From Patescibacteria group bacterium (GTDB lineage Bacteria; Patescibacteriota; Minisyncoccia; Phycocordibacterales; UBA9973), in contig JAUPWJ010000054.1 of assembly GCA_030916575.1 (NCBI GenBank), forward strand, positions 1 through 14,920: a stretch of DNA of 14,920 bases, written 5' to 3'. Within the stretch, counting starts at the first letter, position 1, and each line of letters begins with the position of its first letter. Made by a program: the position numbers and the translations under genes. This document shows, one piece after another, positions 1 through 7,188 of this stretch. Below the pieces are notes generated by a model. That model searched no databases. It had not been told where the DNA came from and saw only the letters and a list, made by a program, of their open reading frames with translations.

Positions 1-375
1 ACAAACAGACATCACCTTTACCCTAAAAATAGAGAGCATTTTAAGGGTATCAATAAAAGTAAATTTTTATTGCGAATATGGGAACATAAACATTTCTTAG
101 GCTGGAATAAATTATTTCAGTTTTGCTATCTTGATAAGAATGGTCATAAAAAAGGTTTTGAGCTCATTATTGATGAGATAATAACTCATATGATTCAAGA
201 AGATCCATATATGACCTCACGTGTTGGAACACCAGCATGGAAGATTCTTTTTGGTAAAAAAAAACTTCACGAAGCTGCCGAACTTCTATGTCGGATGTTG
301 TCTATTAAATTTCAAAGACAATGGCGACATAAAGTCTGTCACAAAATACACTGGGAAGTTAGAAAAGCTGCTTAA
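1..375 (+). CDS. HHLYPK-motif conserved hypothetical protein, 5' partial
   Basis: The reading frame is open to the left window edge, so the gene starts upstream and about 124 C-terminal residues are visible; the TTG at 70 is just an internal codon. The visible part begins with Asn-Arg-His-His-Leu-Tyr-Pro-Lys. Related RHHLxPKxR motifs occur in small HNH-like proteins common in Patescibacteria, in which a second H-x-x-W-H/N element follows; here a comparable KHFLGWNKLF lies about 35 residues later. The tail is rich in basic and aromatic residues. A nucleic-acid-binding or nuclease-like role is possible, but the motif is divergent and the N-terminus is missing, so no function is assigned. It ends just before a strong intrinsic terminator. 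Confidence 0.6.
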   Translation, partial: TNRHHLYPKNREHFKGINKSKFLLRIWEHKHFLGWNKLFQFCYLDKNGHKKGFELIIDEIITHMIQEDPYMTSRVGTPAWKILFGKKKLHEAAELLCRMLSIKFQRQWRHKVCHKIHWEVRKAA

Positions 376-387
376 AACTTTGGAGTA

Positions 388-428
388 AGTGGTCGTTTGC
401 GTTTTTTATGCAAACGACCACTTTTTTT
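388..428 (+). terminator. Intrinsic terminator after the HHLYPK-motif gene
   Basis: A perfect 13-bp inverted repeat (arms 388-400 AGTGGTCGTTTGC and 410-422) encloses a 9-nt loop and runs into seven T residues (422-428). This is a textbook rho-independent terminator. It ends only 2 nt before the extended -10 box of the next gene. Confidence 0.93.
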
Positions 429-429
429 A

Positions 430-438
430 TGGTATAAT
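430..438 (+). promoter_or_regulatory. Extended -10 promoter of the cupin gene
   Basis: TGG-TATAAT is a perfect -10 hexamer with an extended TGn. The usual -35 position falls inside the right arm of the preceding terminator and shows no TTGACA. The hexamer ends 7 nt before the ATG at 446, so the predicted transcript starts at or next to the start codon (leaderless). Confidence 0.8.
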
Positions 439-445
439 TAGTATT

Positions 446-844
446 ATGAAAAAAGGCTATAAAGGAAATATTGAGAAATTAACAGAAGAAAATAATAATT
501 TTCGTCATGTTCTTTATACCGGAGAACATAGCCAGCTTGTATTAATGACTTTACAAAAAGGAGAAGAAATCGGGGAAGAGACTCACACAGAGAATGACCA
601 ATTTTTTCGTTTTGAAAATGGTATGGGTAAAGTAATAATTAATGAGACTACTTATGAAGTAGGGGCAGGAGACGCTGTTATTATCCCCGTTGGCGCTAAA
701 CACAATATTATAAATATTGGTGAAAATCCTTTAAAGCTCTACACGATATATGCTCCAGCGCATCATAAGGATGGAGTTATACGATCTACAAAAAAAGAAG
801 CTGAAAATGACAGTCCAGAGTTTGACGGTATTACTACTGAGTAA
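446..844 (+). CDS. Cupin-domain protein (mannose-6-phosphate isomerase C-terminal-like)
   Basis: A 132-residue single-domain cupin. Motif 1 spans about residues 38-61 (Gly-Glu-Glu-Ile-Gly-Glu-Glu-Thr-His47, then Asp51-Gln52-Phe-Phe and Gly59/Gly61). Motif 2 is around Pro81-Val-Gly-Ala-Lys-His86-Asn and Asn90. His47, Gln52 and His86 are the likely metal ligands. The pattern THTENDQFFRFE...GDAVIIPVGAKHN is typical of stand-alone cupins annotated as mannose-6-phosphate isomerase-like; whether they are sugar isomerases or bind another small ligand is not known. I chose the ATG at 446 because the longer frame from the GTG at 389 starts inside the terminator and runs across the promoter. The next gene follows after 16 nt with no clear promoter and is probably co-transcribed. 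Confidence 0.9.
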   Translation: MKKGYKGNIEKLTEENNNFRHVLYTGEHSQLVLMTLQKGEEIGEETHTENDQFFRFENGMGKVIINETTYEVGAGDAVIIPVGAKHNIINIGENPLKLYTIYAPAHHKDGVIRSTKKEAENDSPEFDGITTE

Positions 845-860
845 TTAAAAAAATAAATTT

Positions 861-1355
861 ATGAAAAGAAAAGGCATAAGTAGGATGATTATCGGTTTTT
901 TAGTAATTATTTTTGGAATTGTTTGGTTTGTGGTAAATAAAAGTGAAGACGTAATTGTGGGAGACATTATTCCTGTCTCTGTAGACGGAGAGTATTGTTA
1001 TGGGCGAGTGCAAGTTGCAACTAGTGATGCACCATATAATGTAGAAGAGCATATTAAAATTTTAATAAATAATAACGAAGTTTCTGGGACAAAAAAGGGA
1101 AATCAAAGTGGTCCAGACATGACTAATGGCTACGAAGGAACCTTAACTGGAATAAAAGAAGGTGATAATTTGGAATTAGTTTATTCTTATGTTGTAGAAG
1201 GTTCGGCAAATAAAGAGCTTGAACTATATACTTTCTCTTTAAATGAATTACAGAAAAATAGGTATGTTTTAAAAGAGGAAAATGGCATGCTTGTGCCTGA
1301 TAAAACAAATCCCCCTAGTATAATTCTTTACCCTTCCGAAACATGCTATAATTAG
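861..1355 (+). CDS. Membrane-anchored conserved protein of unknown function
   Basis: 164 residues with a basic N-terminus (MKRKGISR), one hydrophobic segment at about 9-26 and an extracytoplasmic part. The motif EYCYGRVQVATSDAPYNVEEHI (split here: EYCYGRVQ 44-51, SDAPYNVEEHI 55-65), a Gly-Pro-Asp-Met-Thr-Asn-Gly-Tyr element (84-91) and the ending E-x-x-x-LVPD around 140-147 resemble a family of short anchored or lipoprotein-like proteins that I recall as frequent in Patescibacteria and functionally uncharacterised. Its start lies 16 nt after the cupin stop. The last codons (Cys-Tyr-Asn-stop) coincide with the -10 box of the following peptidase gene, so the C-terminal residues may be shaped by the promoter rather than by protein function. 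Confidence 0.8.
   Translation: MKRKGISRMIIGFLVIIFGIVWFVVNKSEDVIVGDIIPVSVDGEYCYGRVQVATSDAPYNVEEHIKILINNNEVSGTKKGNQSGPDMTNGYEGTLTGIKEGDNLELVYSYVVEGSANKELELYTFSLNELQKNRYVLKEENGMLVPDKTNPPSIILYPSETCYN
1344..1352 (+). promoter_or_regulatory. Extended -10 promoter of the first M14-like gene, inside the upstream CDS
   Basis: TGC-TATAAT, followed by 7 nt and then ATG at 1360. The box is read as the last three sense codons (TGC TAT AAT) of the preceding gene, and the TAG stop follows immediately. A leaderless transcript is predicted. Confidence 0.75.
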
Positions 1356-1359
1356 ATAT

Positions 1360-2292
1360 ATGAAAAACACAATCATCGCAATAATAGTTATCGTTTTACT
1401 TGGAGTCGGTGTGTATTTTTTAACCCAAAAATCACCTGATACCAAAACTTTAGAAGATAATACTGATGTCACATATAATGCAGACGGCACAGTAAAAACA
1501 ACTCCGCAAAATCCAAATCCTGTGACACCAGTTGTGCCAGAAGTAAAGACAGAAACAGTTATAGGAAATTCAGTAGAAGGTAATGCTATCACTGCATATC
1601 ATTATGGAAAGGGAAATACTGAATTATTATTTGTTGGAGGCATACACGGAGGATATTCTTGGAATACATCTCTAGTAGCATTTGAAATGATGAATTATTT
1701 GAAAGCAAATCCGAATGTTATTCCTAGTAATTTAAAAGTCACAGTTATTCCAGTAATGAATCCTGATGGATTGAAAGAGGTTACTGGAAGTACAGGAATG
1801 TTTGAAGTTACTGATGTAAATAAATCTCAAAGTGTACAAACATCTGGAAGATTTAATGCAAATGATGTTGACCTAAGTCGTAATTTTGATTGTGATTGGA
1901 AGTCTAATGCTCTATGGCAAAATAAAGCAGTTTCTGGAGGTTCTGCAGTTTTCTCTGAACCTGAAAGTATGGCTATGAAAAGTTATATAGACGCAAATAA
2001 TCCTTTGGCTGTGGTGGTTTGGTATTCATCTGAAGGTAAAGTATACTCTTCTAGTTGTGGAGGAGGAGTTTTACCAGAAACAGCTACACTTACAAGTACA
2101 TATTCTAAAGCTTCAGGATACCCTGCAGGATCAAATTTCAGTGCTTATAAAGTAACTGGAGACTTTGTAAGTTGGCTTGCTAAAGAAGAAATTCCAGCTA
2201 TTAGTGTTCTTCTCACAAATCACCAAGACGTAGAATGGAATAAAAATAAATTGGGCATGGAAGCCATGTTCTCTCTTTACGGTAAACAATAA
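1360..2292 (+). CDS. M14 carboxypeptidase-like protein, catalytic residues lost (putative pseudo-peptidase)
   Basis: 310 residues: N-terminal membrane segment (about 4-21), a polar Pro/Thr-rich linker (about 25-65) and an M14 zinc carboxypeptidase fold (about 66-305), so the domain is predicted to lie outside the membrane. It is a clear paralogue of the next gene, aligning almost without gaps through VGGxHGGYxWNT, NPDG, SGRFNANxVDLxRNFDC, VFSEPE and the AYKVTGD element. Compared with that copy, His96 is kept, but the Glu after HGGY is Ser100, the Asn of NRNF is Ser173, the second zinc-ligand His is Tyr222 and the catalytic Glu near the end is Leu284. By M14 family logic (two His and one Glu ligand plus a general-base Glu) this protein should not hydrolyse peptides; binding, scaffolding or regulation of its neighbour is possible. 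The frame is intact, so it is not a decaying pseudogene. Confidence 0.88.
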   Translation: MKNTIIAIIVIVLLGVGVYFLTQKSPDTKTLEDNTDVTYNADGTVKTTPQNPNPVTPVVPEVKTETVIGNSVEGNAITAYHYGKGNTELLFVGGIHGGYSWNTSLVAFEMMNYLKANPNVIPSNLKVTVIPVMNPDGLKEVTGSTGMFEVTDVNKSQSVQTSGRFNANDVDLSRNFDCDWKSNALWQNKAVSGGSAVFSEPESMAMKSYIDANNPLAVVVWYSSEGKVYSSSCGGGVLPETATLTSTYSKASGYPAGSNFSAYKVTGDFVSWLAKEEIPAISVLLTNHQDVEWNKNKLGMEAMFSLYGKQ

Positions 2293-2294
2293 TA

Positions 2295-3197
2295 ATGCAA
2301 TCTTCAAAAAGAAAATGGATAATTATAGCCGGAGTCTCTTTAGTATTGATTGTTGCTAGTATTTTCATCTTCTCTCCATCTAAAAAAGAAAAAGAAATTC
2401 CTGCGAACTTAATTGATTCTACTCCAGAAGTTATTAAGGAAGTTGTGGGTCCAAAAATAAAAAGTATTGGAACTTCAGTACAGGGTAGGAAAATAGAATC
2501 TTATACTTATGGCAGTGGGGCAACTCATATAGCATTTGTCGGAGGGGTCCACGGAGGATATGAGTGGAATACTATTCTTTTGGCTTATAAATTTATTGAT
2601 TACTTAAATGCGAATCCAAGTATAGTGCCAAGTTATTTGACTGTGAGTATTGTGCCGAATGCAAATCCAGACGGAATGTTTAAAGTTGTGGGCAAAGAAG
2701 GTAGATTTCTGGCTACAGAAATACCGAAGGATGATAAGCTCCAAGCTTCTGGGCGATTTAATGCAAACAATGTTGACCTAAATAGGAATTTTGATTGTGA
2801 ATGGAAACCAGAGAGCACTTGGAGGGGCAATGTAGTAAGTGCGGGAGCGAGTGTCTTCTCTGAGCCAGAAGCAAAAGTACTAAGAGATTTTGTCCAAGCT
2901 AATAAATTCAAATCTGTAATTTTCTGGCACAGTCAGTCTGGTATAGTCTATGGCTCTGATTGTGAAAATGGTATTTTGCCTGAGACTGTAAATATAATGA
3001 ATACTTATGCGAAAGCTGCCGGCTATGGTGCAGTGGAGAAATTTAATGCATACAAAGTTACAGGGGATTCTGAAGGATGGCTTGCAAAAATAGGAATACC
3101 GGCGATCACTGTAGAGCTCACAAATCATGAGAGTATAGAATGGGAGAAAAACTTAGCAGGAATGAAAGCTCTATTTACTTATTACACACCAAAGTAA
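2295..3197 (+). CDS. Membrane-anchored M14-family zinc carboxypeptidase
   Basis: 300 residues: membrane segment (about 7-26), short linker, then the M14 peptidase domain (about 55-298). Visible family residues are His86 and Glu90 (in HGGYE, a HxxxE spacing instead of the classical HxxE), Arg154 (GRFNAN), Asn163-Arg164 (NRNFD), His212 (FWHS), Tyr219 and Glu274 (TVELTNH), matching zinc ligands, substrate-carboxylate binding residues and the general base. Likely function is removal of C-terminal residues from peptides or cell-wall peptides outside the membrane; the substrate is not predictable. It starts 2 nt after the stop of the inactive-looking paralogue (TAATAATG) without a Shine-Dalgarno site, which suggests coupled expression of the pair. 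Confidence 0.9.
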   Translation: MQSSKRKWIIIAGVSLVLIVASIFIFSPSKKEKEIPANLIDSTPEVIKEVVGPKIKSIGTSVQGRKIESYTYGSGATHIAFVGGVHGGYEWNTILLAYKFIDYLNANPSIVPSYLTVSIVPNANPDGMFKVVGKEGRFLATEIPKDDKLQASGRFNANNVDLNRNFDCEWKPESTWRGNVVSAGASVFSEPEAKVLRDFVQANKFKSVIFWHSQSGIVYGSDCENGILPETVNIMNTYAKAAGYGAVEKFNAYKVTGDSEGWLAKIGIPAITVELTNHESIEWEKNLAGMKALFTYYTPK

Positions 3198-3201
3198 TTT
3201 T

Positions 3202-4443
3202 ATGAAAGATGTTGTGTATGATGTCATCGTGATAGGAGGCGGAGCGTCAGGAATGATGGCAGGAGGTGTGGCTGGAGCAAATGGTAAATCTGTTTTACTT
3301 CTTGAGAAAAATAAAAATCTAGGTGAGAAGTTAAAAATCTCTGGTGGGGGTAGGTGCAATATTACCAATGCTGAAGAAGACATACATAAATTTCTAAAAT
3401 TCTACGAAGACTCGGAAGACTTTTTGTATTCACCTTTTTCTCAATTTAAAAATTCTGATACATTTGCTTTTTTTGAGCAAAAGAATTTGCCATTGGTGAC
3501 ACAGGCACGCAAAAGAGTTTTTCCAAAGACCGAGCGTGCCCTCGATGTATTTAATGTCTTAAAAAAGTATATGGATAAGGGGGGAGTGAAAGTGCAATCA
3601 AATACTACTGTTTTAAAAATCTTGAGTGAAGGTAAAAGAATTATTGGTGTTGAAACTAAACAAGGGGCTTTTCATGCTAAGTCATTTATTTTGGCTACAG
3701 GCGGAGTGTCTCATCCTGAGACGGGTTCAACTGGAGATGGTTTCAAATGGTTGAAAGATTTAGGCCATACGGTGAAAGAACCGACTCCGACGATAGTGCC
3801 ACTTCGTACGAAAGATCATTGGGTGCATGTGTTAAAAGGTGTATCTTTGAAAAATGTAAAAATAAATTTTTATTTAGATGATAAGAAACAATTTGGAAGT
3901 AAGGGGGACATTCTCTGCACGCACTTTGGTCTCTCAGGACCACTTATTTTAAATAGTGCAAAGAAAGTGGCAGACTTACTGCACAGTGGTATTGTGACGG
4001 CAAAGATAGATGCTTATCCAAGTATTGATACAGGAGAACTTGAGAAAAAAATTATCAAAATATTTGATAGTAATAAAAATAAAATATTAAAAAATATTGT
4101 AAATGAATTTGCTCCAATTGGAACATTGAATGGTCTCCAAGTTTTATTTAAAGATATTGATTTCAATAAAAAGGTGCATTCTATTACCAAAGAAGAGCGT
4201 AAAAGTATTGCTCAGGGGTTAAAAGCATTACCTGTCATCATAGAGGGTCTCATGGGCTATGATAGGGCTGTAGTGGCTGATGGAGGAGTTATTTTAACTG
4301 AAATAGATACAAAGACTATGTGCTCAAAACTCTATGAGAATTTGTATATTACTGGGGATTTACTTCATATTACGAGGCCGACAGGAGGCTTTTCATTACA
4401 ACTTTGCTGGACTACAGGATATGTAGCAGGAATGAATGTGTGA
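3202..4443 (+). CDS. HI0933/YhiN-family FAD-dependent oxidoreductase
   Basis: 413 residues, the usual length for this family. The FAD-binding Rossmann motif is GGGASG at 12-17, followed by the hallmark GEKLKISGGGRCNITN (41-56), an ATGG motif (165-168), THFGLSGP (240-247) and the C-terminal FAD element LYITGDLLHI...PTGGFSLQ with GYVAG. These identify the HI0933/YhiN flavoproteins, often labelled NAD(P)/FAD-dependent oxidoreductase or aminoacetone oxidase family; the physiological substrate is not established. It follows the M14 gene after 4 nt and probably ends the same operon. It stops with TGA. Confidence 0.93.
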   Translation: MKDVVYDVIVIGGGASGMMAGGVAGANGKSVLLLEKNKNLGEKLKISGGGRCNITNAEEDIHKFLKFYEDSEDFLYSPFSQFKNSDTFAFFEQKNLPLVTQARKRVFPKTERALDVFNVLKKYMDKGGVKVQSNTTVLKILSEGKRIIGVETKQGAFHAKSFILATGGVSHPETGSTGDGFKWLKDLGHTVKEPTPTIVPLRTKDHWVHVLKGVSLKNVKINFYLDDKKQFGSKGDILCTHFGLSGPLILNSAKKVADLLHSGIVTAKIDAYPSIDTGELEKKIIKIFDSNKNKILKNIVNEFAPIGTLNGLQVLFKDIDFNKKVHSITKEERKSIAQGLKALPVIIEGLMGYDRAVVADGGVILTEIDTKTMCSKLYENLYITGDLLHITRPTGGFSLQLCWTTGYVAGMNV

Positions 4444-4470
4444 TGTATATTTCTCAAATTATAGGGTTTA

Positions 4471-4479
4471 TGGTATAAT
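4471..4479 (+). promoter_or_regulatory. Extended -10 promoter of the DUF5679 gene
   Basis: TGG-TATAAT lies 31 nt upstream of the ATG at 4511, so a leader of about 24 nt is predicted from this box. A second hexamer, TAAAAT at 4499-4504, lies 6 nt before the ATG but lacks TGn. Confidence 0.7.
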
Positions 4480-4510
4480 AGCTATATTAACATTAACTTA
4501 AAATAAAATT

Positions 4511-4699
4511 ATGGCTGAATTAAAAGCATTGTGTATGAAGTGTAGAGACGCGAATAAGAAACCAACTATGCAGACTATGACCAATCCGGTGGTTACTAAG
4601 AATGAGAAAAATAGGTATTCCGCAAAGGGAACATGTGGAACTTGCGGAGGAAATATGTTCAAGTTCATGTCTGAGGCTGATGCGAAAGCAATGATGTAA
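4511..4699 (+). CDS. DUF5679-type zinc-ribbon small protein
   Basis: 62 residues with two cysteine pairs, Cys8-x-x-Cys11 and Cys42-x-x-Cys45, separated by about 30 residues, with the sequence CMKCRD...RYSAKGTCGTCGGNMFKF. This matches the DUF5679 pattern of small zinc-binding ribbon proteins, found as stand-alone proteins or as domains in bacteria and archaea; function unknown. It is transcribed alone: it has its own promoter and a strong terminator follows. No Shine-Dalgarno precedes the ATG. Confidence 0.88.
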   Translation: MAELKALCMKCRDANKKPTMQTMTNPVVTKNEKNRYSAKGTCGTCGGNMFKFMSEADAKAMM

Positions 4700-4713
4700 T
4701 ATAAAAAGGAAAT

Positions 4714-4753
4714 AATAAACAAAACCAGTCCAAAAGGCTGGTTTTGTTTATTT
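4714..4753 (+). terminator. Intrinsic terminator after the DUF5679 gene
   Basis: A perfect 15-bp inverted repeat (4714-4728 AATAAACAAAACCAG with 4738-4752) and an inner CC/GG pair around an AAAA loop, ending in TTT. The right arm carries the T-rich stretch. The arms are symmetrical enough to act on both strands. Confidence 0.88.
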
Positions 4754-4754
4754 G

Positions 4755-4763
4755 TGGTAAAAT
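4755..4763 (+). promoter_or_regulatory. Extended -10 promoter of the glycolytic operon
   Basis: TGG-TAAAAT begins 3 nt after the terminator arm. It is followed by 8 nt and the ATG at 4772, which predicts a leaderless transcript. No -35 match is seen. Confidence 0.72.
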
Positions 4764-4771
4764 ATACATAT

Positions 4772-5743
4772 ATGAAAAATATATTTGTAACAAGAAAAAT
4801 ACCAGAGATAGCAATTTCGATGTTGAAAGAAAAAGGCTATGAAGTAGATGTGAGTCCGGAAGATAGAATTTTAAGTCAAGAAGAGATAATAAATTACTTA
4901 AGTAAAAAAGAATATGATGGAGTGATATCACTACTCACAGATAATATTGATAAAAATATTTTTGAAAAATCTAAAAGTGTAAAAATATTTGCAAATTATG
5001 CTACCGGTTTTGATAATATCAATTTAGATGATGCGAAGGCATATGGTGTGACTATTACGAATGCGCCCGCACCTCTTTCTGCAGAAGCTGTAGCTCAGCA
5101 TGCCATATCTTTCATGTTGGCACTTGCATCCAGAATAGTAGAAGCAGATAAATTTGTAAGAGAAGGTAAATATGTGGGTTGGGAACCTATGCATTTTATG
5201 GGGACAGATTTTCTAGGCAAAACTTTAGCACTAGTCGGCGGAGGCAGAATAGGTGAAAGAGTAGCATTTTACGCAAAAGGTTTAGGCTTAAAAATAATTT
5301 ATACTGACATAGCTCAGAATGAAAGATTAGAAAAAGAATATGGCGCAGTTTACTTTAAAACTTTAGATGAAGTTCTTAAGCAAGCTGACTTCGTAAGTTT
5401 ACATGTACCACTATTGCCGTCCACAAAACATTTAATAAATAAAGAAAAATTATCTTTAATGAAACCTACGAGTTTTTTAATAAATACCTCCAGAGGTCCG
5501 GTAGTAGATGAAGAAGCACTGCGAGATGCACTGAAGAGCCGGGTTATAGCTGGAGCTGGGCTTGATGTTTTTGAATTTGAGCCAAAATTAGTAGACGGGC
5601 TTGTAGACTTACCAAATATAATTATGACCCCTCATATAGCTTCTGCAAATTTAGATGCACGAGAGCAAATGTCCCAAATTGTGGCCGAGAATGTAATTGA
5701 TTTCTTCGAGGGAAGGGTTCCTAAAAATATTGTGAATAAATAA
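4772..5743 (+). CDS. D-2-hydroxyacid dehydrogenase (glyoxylate/hydroxypyruvate reductase-like)
   Basis: 323 residues of the NAD-dependent D-isomer 2-hydroxyacid dehydrogenase family. The substrate-domain motif NYATGFDNI (75-83), the nucleotide-binding GGGRIG (156-161) and Asp179 at the end of the second strand (favouring NAD(H) over NADP(H)) are visible. The catalytic triad is Arg241 (NTSRGPVVD), Glu270 (DVFEFEP) and His288 (TPHIAS). The closest resemblance is to glyoxylate/D-glycerate dehydrogenases, but this family also includes D-lactate dehydrogenases. Placed first in an operon with mutase-pyruvate kinase and enolase, it could reduce pyruvate, hydroxypyruvate or glyoxylate and so re-oxidise NADH; that is inference. 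The start is the ATG at 4772, not the in-frame GTG at 4754, because the GTG overlaps the promoter box. Confidence 0.92.
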   Translation: MKNIFVTRKIPEIAISMLKEKGYEVDVSPEDRILSQEEIINYLSKKEYDGVISLLTDNIDKNIFEKSKSVKIFANYATGFDNINLDDAKAYGVTITNAPAPLSAEAVAQHAISFMLALASRIVEADKFVREGKYVGWEPMHFMGTDFLGKTLALVGGGRIGERVAFYAKGLGLKIIYTDIAQNERLEKEYGAVYFKTLDEVLKQADFVSLHVPLLPSTKHLINKEKLSLMKPTSFLINTSRGPVVDEEALRDALKSRVIAGAGLDVFEFEPKLVDGLVDLPNIIMTPHIASANLDAREQMSQIVAENVIDFFEGRVPKNIVNK

Positions 5744-5744
5744 T

Positions 5745-7187
5745 ATGCAAAAAAAAGGCAAACTTATAATTTCTAGACATCAAGAAAGTGAATGGAATAA
5801 AGTAGGAAAATGGACAGGTCTTCGTGATCGACATTTGACGGAGCGAGGATTTAAGGAGTCCGAAGATGTTGGGTTTTTAATAAAAGATTTTAAGATAGAT
5901 TATGCTTTTGCTTCAATGCAAGTTCGTTCTATTGAGACTTTGTCTTGTATTTTAAATGTATGTGAACAGTATGATGTACCTACCGAACACTCTGCAGCCT
6001 TAAATGAAAGAGATTATGGAGACTATACAGCAAAAAACAAATGGGACATGGAGAAAATTCTTGGAGAAGAGGAATACGATAAATTACGTCGTGGTTGGGA
6101 TTATCCAGTACCAAATGGTGAAACATTAAAAATGGTTTATGCTCGCATAGTGCCGTATTTTTTAGATAAAATTGCTACGAAAGTAAATGAAGGTCAAAAT
6201 GTTTTAGTGGTGGGGCACGGAAATTCGCTACGTGCTTTAATAAAATATATTGAAAAAATTTCTGATGAGGATGTAATAAATTTAGAAATGCCCTTCGGAA
6301 CAGTAATTTTATATGATTTAGATCAGGATGGACATGTAATAAATAAAGAGATACGACAAACAGAGAGGATTAAAAATCCTAATGCTATGCACAAGAAAGC
6401 ACAAATTGTGGCTTCTATTGGTCCGGCATCTTGCAAGCACGGAATACTAAAAGTTATGCTAGATAATGGCCTAGATGTAGTGCGACTGAATTTTTCTTGG
6501 GGGGATTTAAATACTAGAATAGATACTATTTCGATAGTAAGAAAAATAGAAAAAGAAACTGGCAAACATATTCCATTTATTATTGATTTGCCAGGACCAA
6601 GAGTGCAAGAAAAGAGCGGACATACATATGAGCATGATTTGGATTCTGCCATAACGGAACACGATAAGGAATTTATTAGATTTGGAGTAGAACATAATGT
6701 AGATTATTTCGCAGTGTCTTTTGTGGGTAGTGCCAAGGATATTTTAGATTGCAGAAAATATGTTAATCATCTTTCTGGAAAACAAAAAATAATTGCAAAA
6801 ATAGAAAGGAAGGTCGCCTTAGAGCATTTAGAAGAAATTATAATAGCTTCTGATGCAGTCATGGTAGCTCGTGGGGACTTGGGTAATGAAATACCACTCG
6901 AACAAATTCCTTTTGTTCAAGAAAATATAATTAAACTCGCAAAAAGTTTAGGTAAACCAGTAATAGTAGCAACGCAAATGCTTTTCTCTATGATAGAGCA
7001 TAGTGAGCCTACGAGAGCGGAAGTCACAGATGTTGATACTGCAATTTTACAAGGAGCAGATGCTGTTATGCTCTCTGATGAGACGACAATAGGTAAGTAT
7101 CCAGTTGAAGCAGTGTCTATGATGGAGAGAATAATTCTTGAAGCCGAGAAGCACATGACTGAAGAAATAAAATTAAATCTTTTATAA
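5745..7187 (+). CDS. Phosphoglycerate mutase-pyruvate kinase fusion, PK lacking B and C domains
   Basis: 480 residues. Residues 6-204 are a histidine-phosphatase-fold, GpmA-like mutase: Arg11-His12 (RHQES instead of RHGES), Arg61, Asn87-Glu88-Arg89, Arg115-Arg116 and Gly157-His158-Gly159-Asn160; the long insertion of GpmA after the RRG motif is reduced. Residues 217-470 are the pyruvate kinase A barrel: IGPAS, VVRLNFSWGD (Arg247, Asn249, Ser251), Asp281, AKIER (Lys352, Glu354), ARGDLG (Asp378), ATQML (Thr410), PTRAE and GKYPVEAV. The B lid (about 100 residues in PykF) is cut to a linker of about 20 residues around 287-307, and the whole C-terminal domain is absent. At the K+-dependence site, DLPGPR has Leu282 and a basic Arg286 where K+-dependent enzymes have Thr and Glu, which suggests K+ independence if active. 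Predicted reactions are 3PG to 2PG and PEP to pyruvate plus ATP. It starts 1 nt after the dehydrogenase stop. Confidence 0.93.
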   Translation: MQKKGKLIISRHQESEWNKVGKWTGLRDRHLTERGFKESEDVGFLIKDFKIDYAFASMQVRSIETLSCILNVCEQYDVPTEHSAALNERDYGDYTAKNKWDMEKILGEEEYDKLRRGWDYPVPNGETLKMVYARIVPYFLDKIATKVNEGQNVLVVGHGNSLRALIKYIEKISDEDVINLEMPFGTVILYDLDQDGHVINKEIRQTERIKNPNAMHKKAQIVASIGPASCKHGILKVMLDNGLDVVRLNFSWGDLNTRIDTISIVRKIEKETGKHIPFIIDLPGPRVQEKSGHTYEHDLDSAITEHDKEFIRFGVEHNVDYFAVSFVGSAKDILDCRKYVNHLSGKQKIIAKIERKVALEHLEEIIIASDAVMVARGDLGNEIPLEQIPFVQENIIKLAKSLGKPVIVATQMLFSMIEHSEPTRAEVTDVDTAILQGADAVMLSDETTIGKYPVEAVSMMERIILEAEKHMTEEIKLNLL

Positions 7188-7188
7188 A

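Noticed and set aside
389..445. Upstream GTG start adding 19 residues to the cupin
   Set aside because: The extension would be encoded by the terminator hairpin and the promoter; the ATG at 446 starts the conserved domain and fits the promoter spacing.
1269..1592. Antisense frame of 107 codons across the 861/1360 gene junction
   Set aside because: It crosses a sense promoter and two supported genes and shows no conserved features.
4754..4771. GTG start adding 6 residues to the hydroxyacid dehydrogenase
   Set aside because: It overlaps the extended -10 box; the ATG at 4772 gives the expected family N-terminus (MKNIFVTRK).
6323..6652. Antisense frame of 109 codons inside the mutase-kinase gene
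   Set aside because: No promoter or recognisable domain, and the sense strand encodes conserved catalytic motifs there.
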